Part shown: positions 33,530 through 41,550 of the stretch, one piece after another
Layout: the number at the start of each line of letters is the position of its first letter
How positions within the stretch are numbered: the first letter of the stretch is position 1
Source: Acidimicrobiaceae bacterium
Lineage (GTDB): Bacteria > Actinomycetota > Acidimicrobiia > Acidimicrobiales > Ilumatobacteraceae
Assembly (NCBI GenBank): GCA_020637295.1
Contig: JACJWF010000014.1
Location: forward strand, 25,063-89,062
Direction: 5' to 3'
Length of the DNA stretch: 64,000 bases
Notes under the pieces: model-generated
Told to the model about the DNA's origin: nothing
The model's input: only the letters and a program-made list of their open reading frames with translations
Databases searched by the model: none
Translations under genes and position numbers: made by a program

Positions 33530-33892
33530 TTACTCGGCGGTGAAGAAGTCCGCCCGCGGGGTGAACGTGCGGTCGTAGACCGGCTCGCTGAGGTCGCAGC
33601 GGTACTTGGCGATCGCCGGGATGCCCACACGCTCGAACTGCCCGAGCACCGTGCGCATGTCGAAGTAGTTCGGGTGCTGGAAGTGGGCCGCCAGCGACGC
33701 CTCGTTCTCCCACAGCTCGTACACCTGCATCCGGGTGGGCACCACCGGGTCGGCGGCGAACGTGTACGCAAGGCACCCGGGCTCGTCGCGGCGGGTGGCC
33801 TCCTGCAGCTCGCGGCCGGCGGCCACGGCGCCGTCGCGGGCCTCCTGGCTGGCGTAGTCGAGCGTTCCGGCGATGATGATCATGCCGGCCAT
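33530..33892 (-). CDS. Antibiotic biosynthesis monooxygenase (ABM) domain protein
   Basis: 120 residues from ATG 33892 (an ATG at 33883 is a close alternative). It has the ferredoxin-like ABM fold: MIIIAGTLDYAS, then RELQEATRRDEPGCLAYTFAADP and MQVYELWENEASLAAHFQHPNYFDM. These small dimeric proteins are cofactor-free quinol monooxygenases (YgiN/ActVA-Orf6 type), though many are uncharacterised. The start is 5 bases after the SDR stop, so the two are co-transcribed. Partner for a polyketide-like or aromatic substrate is possible. Confidence 0.8.
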   Translation of the reverse strand: MAGMIIIAGTLDYASQEARDGAVAAGRELQEATRRDEPGCLAYTFAADPVVPTRMQVYELWENEASLAAHFQHPNYFDMRTVLGQFERVGIPAIAKYRCDLSEPVYDRTFTPRADFFTAE

Positions 33893-33896
33893 CGTG

Positions 33897-34721
33897 TCAG
33901 CCCGGCCGGGTGGCGTCGAGCGTCCCCGGCTCCGCCGTGGCGAAGCGGGCCGAGCCACCGTTGACGCTGCGCCCGGCGTCCACCACGAGGGTGTGCCCGC
34001 TCACCAGGCGGGCCTCGTCGCTGGCCAGGTACAGCGCCGCGTTGGCGATGTCCGACGGGTCGGGCACGAACGAGGTGCGGGCGGTGTGCTGGGCGTAGGA
34101 GTTCACCTGCTCCATCGCCGTCGGGTCACCGGACACCACCTGCGCCGTCAGCGGCGTGGGGATGGTGCCGGGGGCGATGGCGTTGCAGCGGACGCCGTGC
34201 CGGCCGACCTCGCTGGCGATGCTCTTGGTCAGGCCGACGACGGCGTGCTTCGCCGCCGTGTAGGCGTGGGGCCCGAGGCCACCGATGACCCCGGCGACAC
34301 TGGACGTCGAGATGATCGAGCCGGAGCCCTGGGGGATCATCACCCGCGCCGCATGCTTGCTGCCGTAGAAGACGGAGTGCAGCAGGATGTCGATGGTCCG
34401 CAGCCACGCCGCGGAGTCCGTCTCGGCGATCGGGCCGATGGCGCCGACGATGCCGGCGTTGTTGAACATGCAGTCCAGCCGGCCCCACGTGTCCGTCGCC
34501 GTGGTGATGGCGGCAGCCACCTGCGCCTCGTCGGTGACGTCGCAGGCGGCGAACCGCGCCACGTCGCCGAGCGACGCGACCAGCGCAGCGCCCCGATCGG
34601 CCTGGATGTCGGCCACCACCACGCGCGCGCCTTCTTCGACGAACCGCTTCACCGTGGCCTCGCCGATGCCGCTGGCACCACCCGTGACGACCGCGACCTT
34701 GCCCAGCAGACGATCTCCCAT
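33897..34721 (-). CDS. Short-chain dehydrogenase/reductase
   Basis: 274 residues from ATG 34721 with an excellent ribosome-binding site AAAGGAGG about 8 bases upstream. Classical SDR: TGGASGIG cofactor loop, Asp60-region DVTD, NNAG, catalytic Ser in SIISTSSVAG and YTAAK (Tyr-x-x-x-Lys). ADIQAD after strand beta-2 has Asp, favouring NAD(H). Substrate unknown (secondary alcohol, steroid-type). Operon order SDR, ABM monooxygenase, PEP-mobile paralogue B. Divergent from ACC deaminase with 43 bp between starts, so promoters for both lie in that gap. Confidence 0.9.
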   Translation of the reverse strand: MGDRLLGKVAVVTGGASGIGEATVKRFVEEGARVVVADIQADRGAALVASLGDVARFAACDVTDEAQVAAAITTATDTWGRLDCMFNNAGIVGAIGPIAETDSAAWLRTIDILLHSVFYGSKHAARVMIPQGSGSIISTSSVAGVIGGLGPHAYTAAKHAVVGLTKSIASEVGRHGVRCNAIAPGTIPTPLTAQVVSGDPTAMEQVNSYAQHTARTSFVPDPSDIANAALYLASDEARLVSGHTLVVDAGRSVNGGSARFATAEPGTLDATRPG

Positions 34722-34764
34722 GACGCCCCCTCCTTTGTGGAGCCGGACTCTAGTATGTGTGCCC

Positions 34765-35787
34765 ATGCCGACGCTCGACGACTACCCCAGGGTGCCCCTC
34801 ATGTTCGGGCCGTCACCACTGCAGCCCCTCCCCCGCCTCAGCGCCGCGCTCGGTGGCGAGGTGGAGATCTGGGCGAAGCGCGAGGACTGCAACTCGGGCA
34901 TCGCCTTCGGCGGCAACAAGGTGCGCAAGCTGGAGTACCTGGCAGCCGAGGCGCTGGCCCAGGGGTGCGACACGCTGGTGTCCATCGGCGGCGTCCAGTC
35001 CAACCACACCCGCGCCGTCACCGGCGTGGCCGCCCATCTCGGGCTGAAGGTCGTCACCGTGCAGGAGCGCTGGGTGGACTGGAACGACGTGGTCTACGAC
35101 CGCGTCGGCAACATCCAGCTCAGCCGGATCATGGGCGGCGACGTGCGGCTGGACCCCGCCGGGTTCGACATCGGCTTCCGCGACTCGTGGAACCAGGCCA
35201 TCGACAGCGTCCGCGCCGCCGGCGGCACGCCCTACGCCATCCCCGCCGGCGCCAGCGACCACCCGCTCGGCGGGATGGGCTTCGCCAACTGGGCCCGCGA
35301 GGTCGCCGCGCAGGAGGCCGACCTCGGCACCTTCTTCAACCATGTGGTGGTGTGCTCCGTCACCGGCTCCACCCAGGCCGGCATGATCGCCGGCTTCGCC
35401 CTGGAGAACCGCACCGACCGGCGCGTCGTCGGCATCGACGCCTCGCTCACGTACGACCAGACGCTGGACCAGATCACCCGCATCGCCCGCGACACTGCGG
35501 CGCGCATCGGCCTCGGCCGGGACCTGCGCGACGACGAGATCGTGCTGGTCGAGGGCTACGCCGAGCCCGCCTACGGTGTGCCCAGCGCCCAGACGGTGGA
35601 GGCCATCCAGCTCGCTGCCCGCACCGAGGGCATGATCACCGACCCGGTCTACGAGGGCAAGTCGATGGCCGGCCTCATCGGCATGGTCCGCAGCGGGGAG
35701 ATCCCTCCCGGCTCGACGGTGCTCTACGCCCACCTCGGCGGCCAGCCGGCCCTCAATGCCTACGCCGGCTTCCCCGGCCTGGGCTGA
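34765..35787 (+). CDS. acdS: 1-aminocyclopropane-1-carboxylate (ACC) deaminase
   Basis: 340 residues; a fold-type II PLP enzyme that opens the cyclopropane of ACC to alpha-ketobutyrate and ammonia. The PLP lysine is Lys52 (FGGNKVRKLEY), equal to K51 of the Pseudomonas enzyme. Residues that separate true ACC deaminases from D-cysteine desulfhydrases are present: IGGVQSNHTR with the nucleophile Ser, the DPVYEGKSM segment (Y294-E295 equivalent) and YAHLGG (L322 equivalent). Length matches the family (338). ATG at 34765 chosen since homology begins there. It could help plant or algal association by lowering ethylene precursor, or serve nitrogen supply. Confidence 0.9.
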   Translation: MPTLDDYPRVPLMFGPSPLQPLPRLSAALGGEVEIWAKREDCNSGIAFGGNKVRKLEYLAAEALAQGCDTLVSIGGVQSNHTRAVTGVAAHLGLKVVTVQERWVDWNDVVYDRVGNIQLSRIMGGDVRLDPAGFDIGFRDSWNQAIDSVRAAGGTPYAIPAGASDHPLGGMGFANWAREVAAQEADLGTFFNHVVVCSVTGSTQAGMIAGFALENRTDRRVVGIDASLTYDQTLDQITRIARDTAARIGLGRDLRDDEIVLVEGYAEPAYGVPSAQTVEAIQLAARTEGMITDPVYEGKSMAGLIGMVRSGEIPPGSTVLYAHLGGQPALNAYAGFPGLG

Positions 35788-35889
35788 CCCCAGCCGCGGA
35801 TCGGGCCCTGCCGGCCCTCCGCCTCGTTCGCGCCGCCGCGCCGTCGCGAGACTCCCCGCATCCACACGGGCGCAGAAGGGGGCGCGACC

Positions 35890-37263
35890 ATGTTGACCGG
35901 AGCCGAGTACCTGGAGTCGCTGGACGACGGGCGGATCACCATCTTCGAGGGCCAGCGGGTCACCGACCTGCCCGGCCACACCGTCCTCGGCGCGGCCGTG
36001 CACCGGGTGGCCGCCGGTTACGAGTGGCTGGCCGCGAACGCGGTGGACGGGCAGAGCCCACTGGCCGGCGTGCCGACTTCCCCGGAGGAGCTGCGGGCCA
36101 AGGTGGACGTGGTGCACCACGCCGGGATGATGGCCCACGTCACCTACACGTCGATCATGACCCTGGCCACCGCGGCCGGGCGGATCAAGGACGCCGCGCC
36201 CGGCTACATCGAGCCGATCCAGGCGTTCATCGAGGACGCCCACCGCCGCGACATCCGCATCACCCAGTGCATCACCGACGCCAAGGGCGACCGCTCCCGC
36301 CCGCCCGGCAAGCAGGACGACCCCGACCAGTACGTGCGGGTGGTGGACCGCCAGGCCGACGGCGTGGTCATCCGCGGGGCCAAGCTGCACATCACCGGCG
36401 CGTCCCTCGGCCACGAGCTGCTGACCATCCCCACCAAGGCGATGAAGGCCGGCGAGGAGGACTACGCCATCGCCTGCATGGTCCCCGTCAACGCCCCCGG
36501 CGTGAAGATCATCAACACCACCTACGCGCCGCGCCACGCCGACACGCGGGACTTCCCGGTCTCCGGCAAGGACGCCGCGCCCGAGGGCTTCGTGATCTTC
36601 GACGACGTGTTCGTGCCCCGCGACCGCGTCTTCCTCGACGGCGAGGTCTCGCTGGCGGCGATGTTCGCCCACTCGCTGGGCCTGTGGGAGCGCCTCGGCG
36701 GATTGTCCGGCATGGCCGACCAGGCGGACATGCTGGTCGGCCTGGCCCAGCTGGTGGCGGAGAGCAACGGCCTGGCCGGTGAGGCCCACATCAAGGAGAA
36801 GATCTCCGAGATGATCATCCACGCCACCGTCGTGCGGGCGTGCCTGGAGGCCTGCCTCACCCACGCCCAGATCGGGCCGTTCGGGGCCGCCTTCCCCGAC
36901 GAGCTGTACACCAACGCCGGCAAGTACACGGGCGCGGCCAACTACTCGCTGATGGTCCGCCACCTGCACGACATCGCCGGCGGGGCCATCGTCACCGCCC
37001 CGTCGATCAGCGACCTGGAGAGCGCCGAGGTCGGCGGGCTGGCCCGCAAGTACATGTCCGGTGCCAGCGGCGACGGCGAGTACCGCACCCGCCTGTTCCA
37101 CCTCATCCGCGACCTCACCGCCGACGCGTACGGCGGCTGGCAGGCGGTCACCGCCATCCAGGCCGGCGGCGGCCTCTACGCCCAGCGCATCGTCACCCGC
37201 AAGCACTACGACCTCGACCGCGCCCGCGCCCTGGCCCGCCACGCCGCCGGCGTGGAGGCCTGA
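35890..37263 (+). CDS. 4-hydroxyphenylacetate 3-hydroxylase-family protein lacking iron-sulfur ligands
   Basis: 457 residues with the acyl-CoA dehydrogenase-like fold shared by HpaB-type flavin monooxygenases and 4-hydroxybutyryl-CoA dehydratase. Diagnostic segments: DAKGDRSRPPGKQDDPDQYVRVV, RGAKLHITGASLGHE and AHIKEKISEM. The dehydratase's cluster Cys ligands around residues 99-103 are absent here: the equivalent stretch reads GMMAHVTYTSIMTLAT, so a 4-hydroxybutyryl-CoA dehydratase is unlikely. An FADH2-dependent hydroxylase or a novel enzyme remains; a flavin reductase lies at 15.8-16.3 kb. Good AGAAGGGGG ribosome-binding site. Confidence 0.8.
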   Translation: MLTGAEYLESLDDGRITIFEGQRVTDLPGHTVLGAAVHRVAAGYEWLAANAVDGQSPLAGVPTSPEELRAKVDVVHHAGMMAHVTYTSIMTLATAAGRIKDAAPGYIEPIQAFIEDAHRRDIRITQCITDAKGDRSRPPGKQDDPDQYVRVVDRQADGVVIRGAKLHITGASLGHELLTIPTKAMKAGEEDYAIACMVPVNAPGVKIINTTYAPRHADTRDFPVSGKDAAPEGFVIFDDVFVPRDRVFLDGEVSLAAMFAHSLGLWERLGGLSGMADQADMLVGLAQLVAESNGLAGEAHIKEKISEMIIHATVVRACLEACLTHAQIGPFGAAFPDELYTNAGKYTGAANYSLMVRHLHDIAGGAIVTAPSISDLESAEVGGLARKYMSGASGDGEYRTRLFHLIRDLTADAYGGWQAVTAIQAGGGLYAQRIVTRKHYDLDRARALARHAAGVEA

Positions 37264-37273
37264 CGCCGCCCGG

Positions 37274-38245
37274 CTAGAACCAGCCGGTCTTCTTGAACCG
37301 GCGGTACAGGCCGAACGCCACGGCCAGCATCCCGCCGAGCACCACCGGGTACCCGAGGCGCCAGTGCAGTTCGGGGAAGTGGTCGAAGTTCATGCCGTAG
37401 ATGCCGGCCACCAGCGTGGGCACGGCGGCGATGGCCACCCAGGCGCTGATCCGCCGCATGTCCTCGTTCTGATGCACGGAGATCTGCGCCAGGCTGGCCG
37501 TGAGCGCGGCGTCGAGCAGGTTGGACAGCGACTGGATGCGGGTGACGGTGCGGTCCAGGCGCTCCGACACCTCGTCGAGGTCGTCGGCGGCGGCCTCCGG
37601 CATCGTGGACTCCCGCGCCCGGATCAACCGGGCCAGCGGGTCCTGCAGGGCGTCCACCGCCACCAGCAGCTCACGCACCTCGCGCTTCAATTTGTACAGG
37701 CGGCGGACGGGCTGGAAGCGGCTCTCGCTGAACACGTCGCGCTCGGCTTCCACGGCGTCGTTCTCGAAGCCGTCGAGCGCCGGCCCGTAGTCGTCGATGA
37801 CCTTGCCGACGATGGCGGCGAACACTCCCCACGGCCCACCGTCGAGACCCTGGCCCGTGCGCTCCATCTCTGCACGGAGCTCCGCGAGCGCGCTGGCCTG
37901 GCCGTGGCGCACGCTGCACACGGCATCGGGCCCCACCAGCACGGTCATCTCGCCGAGCACGATGTTCTCGTGGGCGTCGTCGTAGCGGGCGGTGCGCAGC
38001 ACCAGGTAGGCGGTCGGCCCGTCCAGGCTGAGCACCGGACGGGCATGGGGCTTCAAGAGCTCGGCGGCGGACACGTCGTCCAGGTCCAGCAGACGGCAGG
38101 CCTGATCCAGCTCGGCCTCCGTCGGCATCCGCAGGCCGAGCCAGACGAAGCCCTCGCAGCGGTCGCGCCAGCCCTCCAGGTCGTCGAGCCGCTCGAAGGC
38201 GGCGCTGCGGCGACCGTCCTGGTAGGCGACGCAGTTGACGATCAT
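37274..38245 (-). CDS. corA: CorA-like magnesium/divalent metal transporter
   Basis: 323 residues from ATG 38245. A large N-terminal cytoplasmic domain is followed by two C-terminal transmembrane helices; the first ends with the invariant YGMNFDHFPEL (GMN selectivity motif). The second helix ends with a basic tail RRFKKTGWF. A long helix with QSLSNLLDAALTASLAQISVHQNEDMRRISAW precedes the pore, as in CorA. It should conduct Mg2+, or Co2+/Ni2+, as a pentamer. Convergent with the 4-HPA hydroxylase-family gene (10 bp gap) and divergent from the TetR gene. A nickel uptake role would fit the urease and hydrogenase but is not shown. Confidence 0.88.
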   Translation of the reverse strand: MIVNCVAYQDGRRSAAFERLDDLEGWRDRCEGFVWLGLRMPTEAELDQACRLLDLDDVSAAELLKPHARPVLSLDGPTAYLVLRTARYDDAHENIVLGEMTVLVGPDAVCSVRHGQASALAELRAEMERTGQGLDGGPWGVFAAIVGKVIDDYGPALDGFENDAVEAERDVFSESRFQPVRRLYKLKREVRELLVAVDALQDPLARLIRARESTMPEAAADDLDEVSERLDRTVTRIQSLSNLLDAALTASLAQISVHQNEDMRRISAWVAIAAVPTLVAGIYGMNFDHFPELHWRLGYPVVLGGMLAVAFGLYRRFKKTGWF

Positions 38246-38277
38246 GCCCGCAGTCTGCCGCGCCGCACCCCGAACCC

Positions 38278-38315
38278 TTGACATCGGCGCCAGATCTGTG
38301 AATGAATGTTCATTC
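38278..38315 (+). promoter_or_regulatory. TetR promoter with perfect palindromic operator
   Basis: TTGACA at 38278-38283, then the 16-bp palindrome GAATGAA-TG-TTCATTC at 38300-38315, ending 2 bp before the ATG at 38318. The palindrome covers the -10 region (17-bp spacer leads to AATGAA), so bound repressor would block its own transcription. The divergent corA start is at 38245, also within reach. Confidence 0.75.
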
Positions 38316-38317
38316 CC

Positions 38318-38917
38318 ATGGCTCCCACCGTCACCCCACCCCGACTCGACGTGCTGCTCGACGCCGCCCTCGCGGTGTTCGACGAGCTCGGCTACGCGGC
38401 CACGCCGGTGCCGGTCATCGCCCAGCGGGCCGGCGTGGCTGTCGGCTCCATCTACCGCTACGTGAGCGGCAAGGAGCAGCTGGCCAACGAGCTGTACCGG
38501 CGGGAGAAGCGGCGGATGGCCATGGCGCTGTTCGACGGCGTCGACCTCGACACGGCGCCCGCGGACGTGTTCCGCACCGTGTGGGACCGGCTCGGCCGGT
38601 TCGCCGCAGAGCATCCCGCCGCGCTCGGCTTCCTCGAGCTCCACCATCACGACCCGTACCTCGACGACGAGTCGCGGGCACTCGCCGCCCAGGTCGACGC
38701 GACCGTCGGCGGGTTGCTGGCCCGCTGGCAGGCCGCCGGCGCCGTGCGCCCAGGCGACCCGGAGTTGCTGACCGCCCAGGTGTTCGGCGGCTTCGTCGGG
38801 GTGGTGCGCCAATGCCGCGCCACCGGCCGGCCGATCGACCACCACCTGGCCGAGCTCACCCGCGACGCGGCGTGGGGCCTCCTGGCCGCACCCGCCCCGA
38901 ACCCAGCCGCCGGTTGA
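38318..38917 (+). CDS. TetR/AcrR-family transcriptional repressor
   Basis: 199 residues from ATG 38318; the ATG at 38306 lies inside the operator and is unlikely. N-terminal HTH: LLDAALAVFDELGYAATPVPVIAQRAGVAVGSIYRYVSGKEQLANELY, with IYRYVSGKE the recognition helix and next helix. The C-terminal ligand domain has FLELHHHDPYLDDESRAL. The epimerase gene begins 30 bp downstream, so the repressor probably controls itself, the epimerase, and perhaps the Rieske oxygenase. Inducer unknown. Confidence 0.85.
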   Translation: MAPTVTPPRLDVLLDAALAVFDELGYAATPVPVIAQRAGVAVGSIYRYVSGKEQLANELYRREKRRMAMALFDGVDLDTAPADVFRTVWDRLGRFAAEHPAALGFLELHHHDPYLDDESRALAAQVDATVGGLLARWQAAGAVRPGDPELLTAQVFGGFVGVVRQCRATGRPIDHHLAELTRDAAWGLLAAPAPNPAAG

Positions 38918-38947
38918 CACGCGCGGCCCTACCCGAAGGACTTCGCC

Positions 38948-40024
38948 ATGACCACCCATCACGATCCCGCCGGCACCACCGTCCTGGTCACCGGCGCCAC
39001 AGGGTTCATCGCCCGCCATGTCGTCGCCCAACTGCTGGACGCCGGCTACCAGGTGCGCGGCACCGCCCGCCGGGCCTCCTCGCTGGACCAGTTGCAGGCC
39101 GACCTCGCCCCCCACCTGGCCGACCCCGGCTCCGCCGAACGCCTCACCATCGCCGCCGCCGACCTCACCAGCGACGACGGCTGGGCCGAGGCCGTCGCCG
39201 GGTGCACGTACGTCCACCATGTGGCCAGCCCGATCCCCGCCGCCCCGCCCGAGGACCCGAACGACCTGATCGTCCCGGCCCGCGACGGCACCCTGCGGGT
39301 GCTGCGCGCCGCGCTCGACGCCGGCGTGTCGCGTGTGGTCCTCACGTCCTCGCTGGCGGCGGTGCTGTACGGCGTGGACCGCACCGGCAAGGTCTTCACC
39401 GAGGCCGACTGGTCCAACCCGGACGACCGCCGCATCGGCGCCTACGAGCAGTCGAAGACCATCGCCGAACGCGCCGCGTGGGCCTTCATGGAACAGGACG
39501 CCGGCGGGCGGATGGAGCTGACCACCGTGAACCCCGGCCTCGTCCTCGGGCCGATGTACGGCGACGCGATGAGCACCTCCCACGAGGCCGTGAAGAAGCT
39601 GATGGACCGCGACTTCCCCGCCTGCCCGGACCTGACGTACGCGATGGTGGACGCCCGCGACGTCGCCGCCACCCACGTGGCCGCGATGACCGCGGCCGAC
39701 GCGCCCGGCCATCGCCACCTGTGCGCGATCGACAGCCATTCGCTGCGCGACGTCGCCGCCATCCTCGCCCGCGAGCACAACCCGAAGGGCTACCGCGTCC
39801 CCACCGGCAAGCTGCCCGGCTGGGCCCTGCGGCTGACGGCGAAGTTCGACAAGACGGCAGCACTCGCCGTCAACGACCTCGGCAACCCCCAGCGGGTGGA
39901 CAACACCCTCGTCCGGAACCTGTTGGGCCGGCCGATGATCGACCTCGACACGATGGTGCTCAGCGCCGCCGCGTCGCTGGAGCAGTACGGCCATGTCGCC
40001 CCGAAGCGCCGACGGGTTGCGTGA
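38948..40024 (+). CDS. NAD-dependent epimerase/dehydratase, dihydroflavonol-reductase-like
   Basis: 358 residues; an extended SDR with VTGATGFIARHVV cofactor loop, catalytic Ser in LTSSLAAVLYG, and YEQSKTIAER (Tyr-x-x-x-Lys). The loop AARRASSLDQ after strand 2 suggests NADP preference (Arg residues). Such proteins reduce aldehydes or ketones (methylglyoxal/isovaleraldehyde/aromatic reductases) as often as they epimerise sugars. GAAGGAC is 6-12 bases upstream of ATG 38948. Co-transcribed with TetR; the Rieske oxygenase follows 59 bp later. Confidence 0.82.
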   Translation: MTTHHDPAGTTVLVTGATGFIARHVVAQLLDAGYQVRGTARRASSLDQLQADLAPHLADPGSAERLTIAAADLTSDDGWAEAVAGCTYVHHVASPIPAAPPEDPNDLIVPARDGTLRVLRAALDAGVSRVVLTSSLAAVLYGVDRTGKVFTEADWSNPDDRRIGAYEQSKTIAERAAWAFMEQDAGGRMELTTVNPGLVLGPMYGDAMSTSHEAVKKLMDRDFPACPDLTYAMVDARDVAATHVAAMTAADAPGHRHLCAIDSHSLRDVAAILAREHNPKGYRVPTGKLPGWALRLTAKFDKTAALAVNDLGNPQRVDNTLVRNLLGRPMIDLDTMVLSAAASLEQYGHVAPKRRRVA

Positions 40025-40044
40025 CACACGCCCCTCCCGCACCA

Positions 40045-40069
40045 GTTACTGTTGACGGACACCAGTAAC
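40045..40069 (+). promoter_or_regulatory. Operator-like inverted repeat before the Rieske oxygenase
   Basis: GTTACTG (40045-40051) and CAGTAAC (40063-40069), 7-bp perfect arms with an 11-bp centre; the left arm is preceded and the right arm followed by CCA/CAG words, giving CACCAGTTAC and CACCAGTAAC also as near direct repeats. It lies 15 bp upstream of ATG 40084, a position expected for a repressor site. Confidence 0.5.
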
Positions 40070-40083
40070 CAGCGGGGGCCGGG

Positions 40084-41550
40084 ATGACGACGACGAACGA
40101 CGAGCAGCAGATCACCATCGGAGCCCGCCGCAGCCCGGGGCCGAGCGTGCAGGACCTCCACCGTGCCGACACCGGCCCGGTGCCGCGGGCGCTCCTCGAC
40201 GAGAGCTACGTGCCCCAGGGGCAGGCCGACGTGCCCAAGGCGCGCTACACCTCCCCCGCGTTCGCTGCGCTCGAGAACGAGTTCATGTGGACCTCCACCT
40301 GGCAGCTGGCCTGCCTGGCGGACGAGATCCGCCAGCCCGGCGACCATGTCGTCTACGACGTCGCCGACCAGTCCCTCCTCGTCACCCGGCTGCGCGACGG
40401 CTCCATCCGCGCCTTCCACAACGCCTGCCTGCACCGCGGCACCAAGTTGCGCACGGAGGACGGCCGGGTGGCCTCCTTCCGCTGCCCGTTCCACGGCTGG
40501 CGGTGGGACCTCGACGGCACGCTCGCGGAGATCCCCGGCGGGTGGGACTTCCCCCACATCACCTGCGACGCCACCCGCTCCTGCCTCCCCGAGGCCCAGG
40601 TGGCGGAGTGGCAGGGCTTCGTCTTCGTCAATATGGACCCGACGGCCGCCCCGTTCGAGGAGGTCGCCGCCAAGCTGATCGACCACTTCTCCGACAGCTT
40701 CGACTACGCCAACCGGTACTGCACGTTCCACGCCGTGAAGGAGGTGCCGGCGAACTGGAAGGTCTGCATGGAGGCCTTCAGCGAGGGCTACCACGTCATC
40801 GCCACCCACCCCCAGATCGTCGAGTTCGCCGGCGACGACAACAGCGAGTACTCCATCTGGCCGGACAGCAAGTACGTCACCCGCTTCGTCAACGGCTTCG
40901 GCATCCAGAGCCCCCACCTCGCGGAGATCCCCCAGCAGCAGATCCTCGACGCCTACCTGGCGTTCTCCTCCAAGGCCGCCCAGCGGGTCGGTTCGGCCAC
41001 GAACGCACCGGTGCCCGAAGGGAAGACGGCCCGCCAGGTGGCCGCCGAGGTCTTCCGCGCCGGCATGGGCGCCCGCTACGGCACCGACCTGTCGGCGTAC
41101 AGCGACACCGAGATCCTCGACGCCCACCTGTACCACCTGTTCCCTGCGTTCGCCCCGTGGGCGGGCATCGGCCAGCCGCTGGTGTACCGCTGGCGTCCCG
41201 GTGCCACCCCGGACACCTGCTTCATGGACGTCTACCGCATGGCCCCGGTGCCCGACGGGCAGGAACGCCCGGCCCCGGCCGAGTGCCAACGGCTGACGCT
41301 CGAGCAGGAGTGGCACGAGGCAGCCGGCATGGGGCAGTTGGCCGACGTGTTCGCCCAGGACATGTCCAACTTCCCGCGGGTGCAGGCCGGCCTGAAGAGC
41401 ACCGGCAAGCGGGGCGTGACGTTCGGGGACTATCAGGAGGCGCGCCTGCGCCTCATCCACCGCAACATCGACGAGTGCATCCTCGCCGGCCTCGCCGCCA
41501 GCGGCCGCTCACACGCCGAAGCGCAGCCCTACCTGGTGCCCGAGGGCTGA
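40084..41550 (+). CDS. Rieske non-haem iron oxygenase, alpha subunit
   Basis: 488 residues. N-terminal Rieske [2Fe-2S] domain: CLHRGTKL and CPFHGWRWD (CxH...CxxH). C-terminal catalytic domain with mononuclear iron: SEGYHVIATHPQ, giving the 2-His facial triad, with the acidic ligand later in the sequence. Catalyses O2-dependent hydroxylation or demethylation of aromatic or steroid rings with electrons from a reductase and ferredoxin; no reductase or beta subunit is adjacent, as in 3-ketosteroid-type oxygenases. Probably controlled by the 40045-40069 site, perhaps through the TetR upstream. The stop overlaps the convergent surface protein gene by 22 bp. Confidence 0.88.
   Translation: MTTTNDEQQITIGARRSPGPSVQDLHRADTGPVPRALLDESYVPQGQADVPKARYTSPAFAALENEFMWTSTWQLACLADEIRQPGDHVVYDVADQSLLVTRLRDGSIRAFHNACLHRGTKLRTEDGRVASFRCPFHGWRWDLDGTLAEIPGGWDFPHITCDATRSCLPEAQVAEWQGFVFVNMDPTAAPFEEVAAKLIDHFSDSFDYANRYCTFHAVKEVPANWKVCMEAFSEGYHVIATHPQIVEFAGDDNSEYSIWPDSKYVTRFVNGFGIQSPHLAEIPQQQILDAYLAFSSKAAQRVGSATNAPVPEGKTARQVAAEVFRAGMGARYGTDLSAYSDTEILDAHLYHLFPAFAPWAGIGQPLVYRWRPGATPDTCFMDVYRMAPVPDGQERPAPAECQRLTLEQEWHEAAGMGQLADVFAQDMSNFPRVQAGLKSTGKRGVTFGDYQEARLRLIHRNIDECILAGLAASGRSHAEAQPYLVPEG

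Noticed and set aside
35890..37263. 4-hydroxybutyryl-CoA dehydratase
   Set aside because: The sequence similarity is clear, but the cluster-binding Cys residues near positions 99-103 are absent.
38306..38317. Earlier ATG for the TetR gene
   Set aside because: It lies inside the perfect operator palindrome and would place translation initiation before the expected transcription start.
37274..40042. A 922-codon minus-strand frame
   Set aside because: Only its last part (CorA, from ATG 38245) is real; the rest lies opposite TetR and epimerase genes and is compositional.
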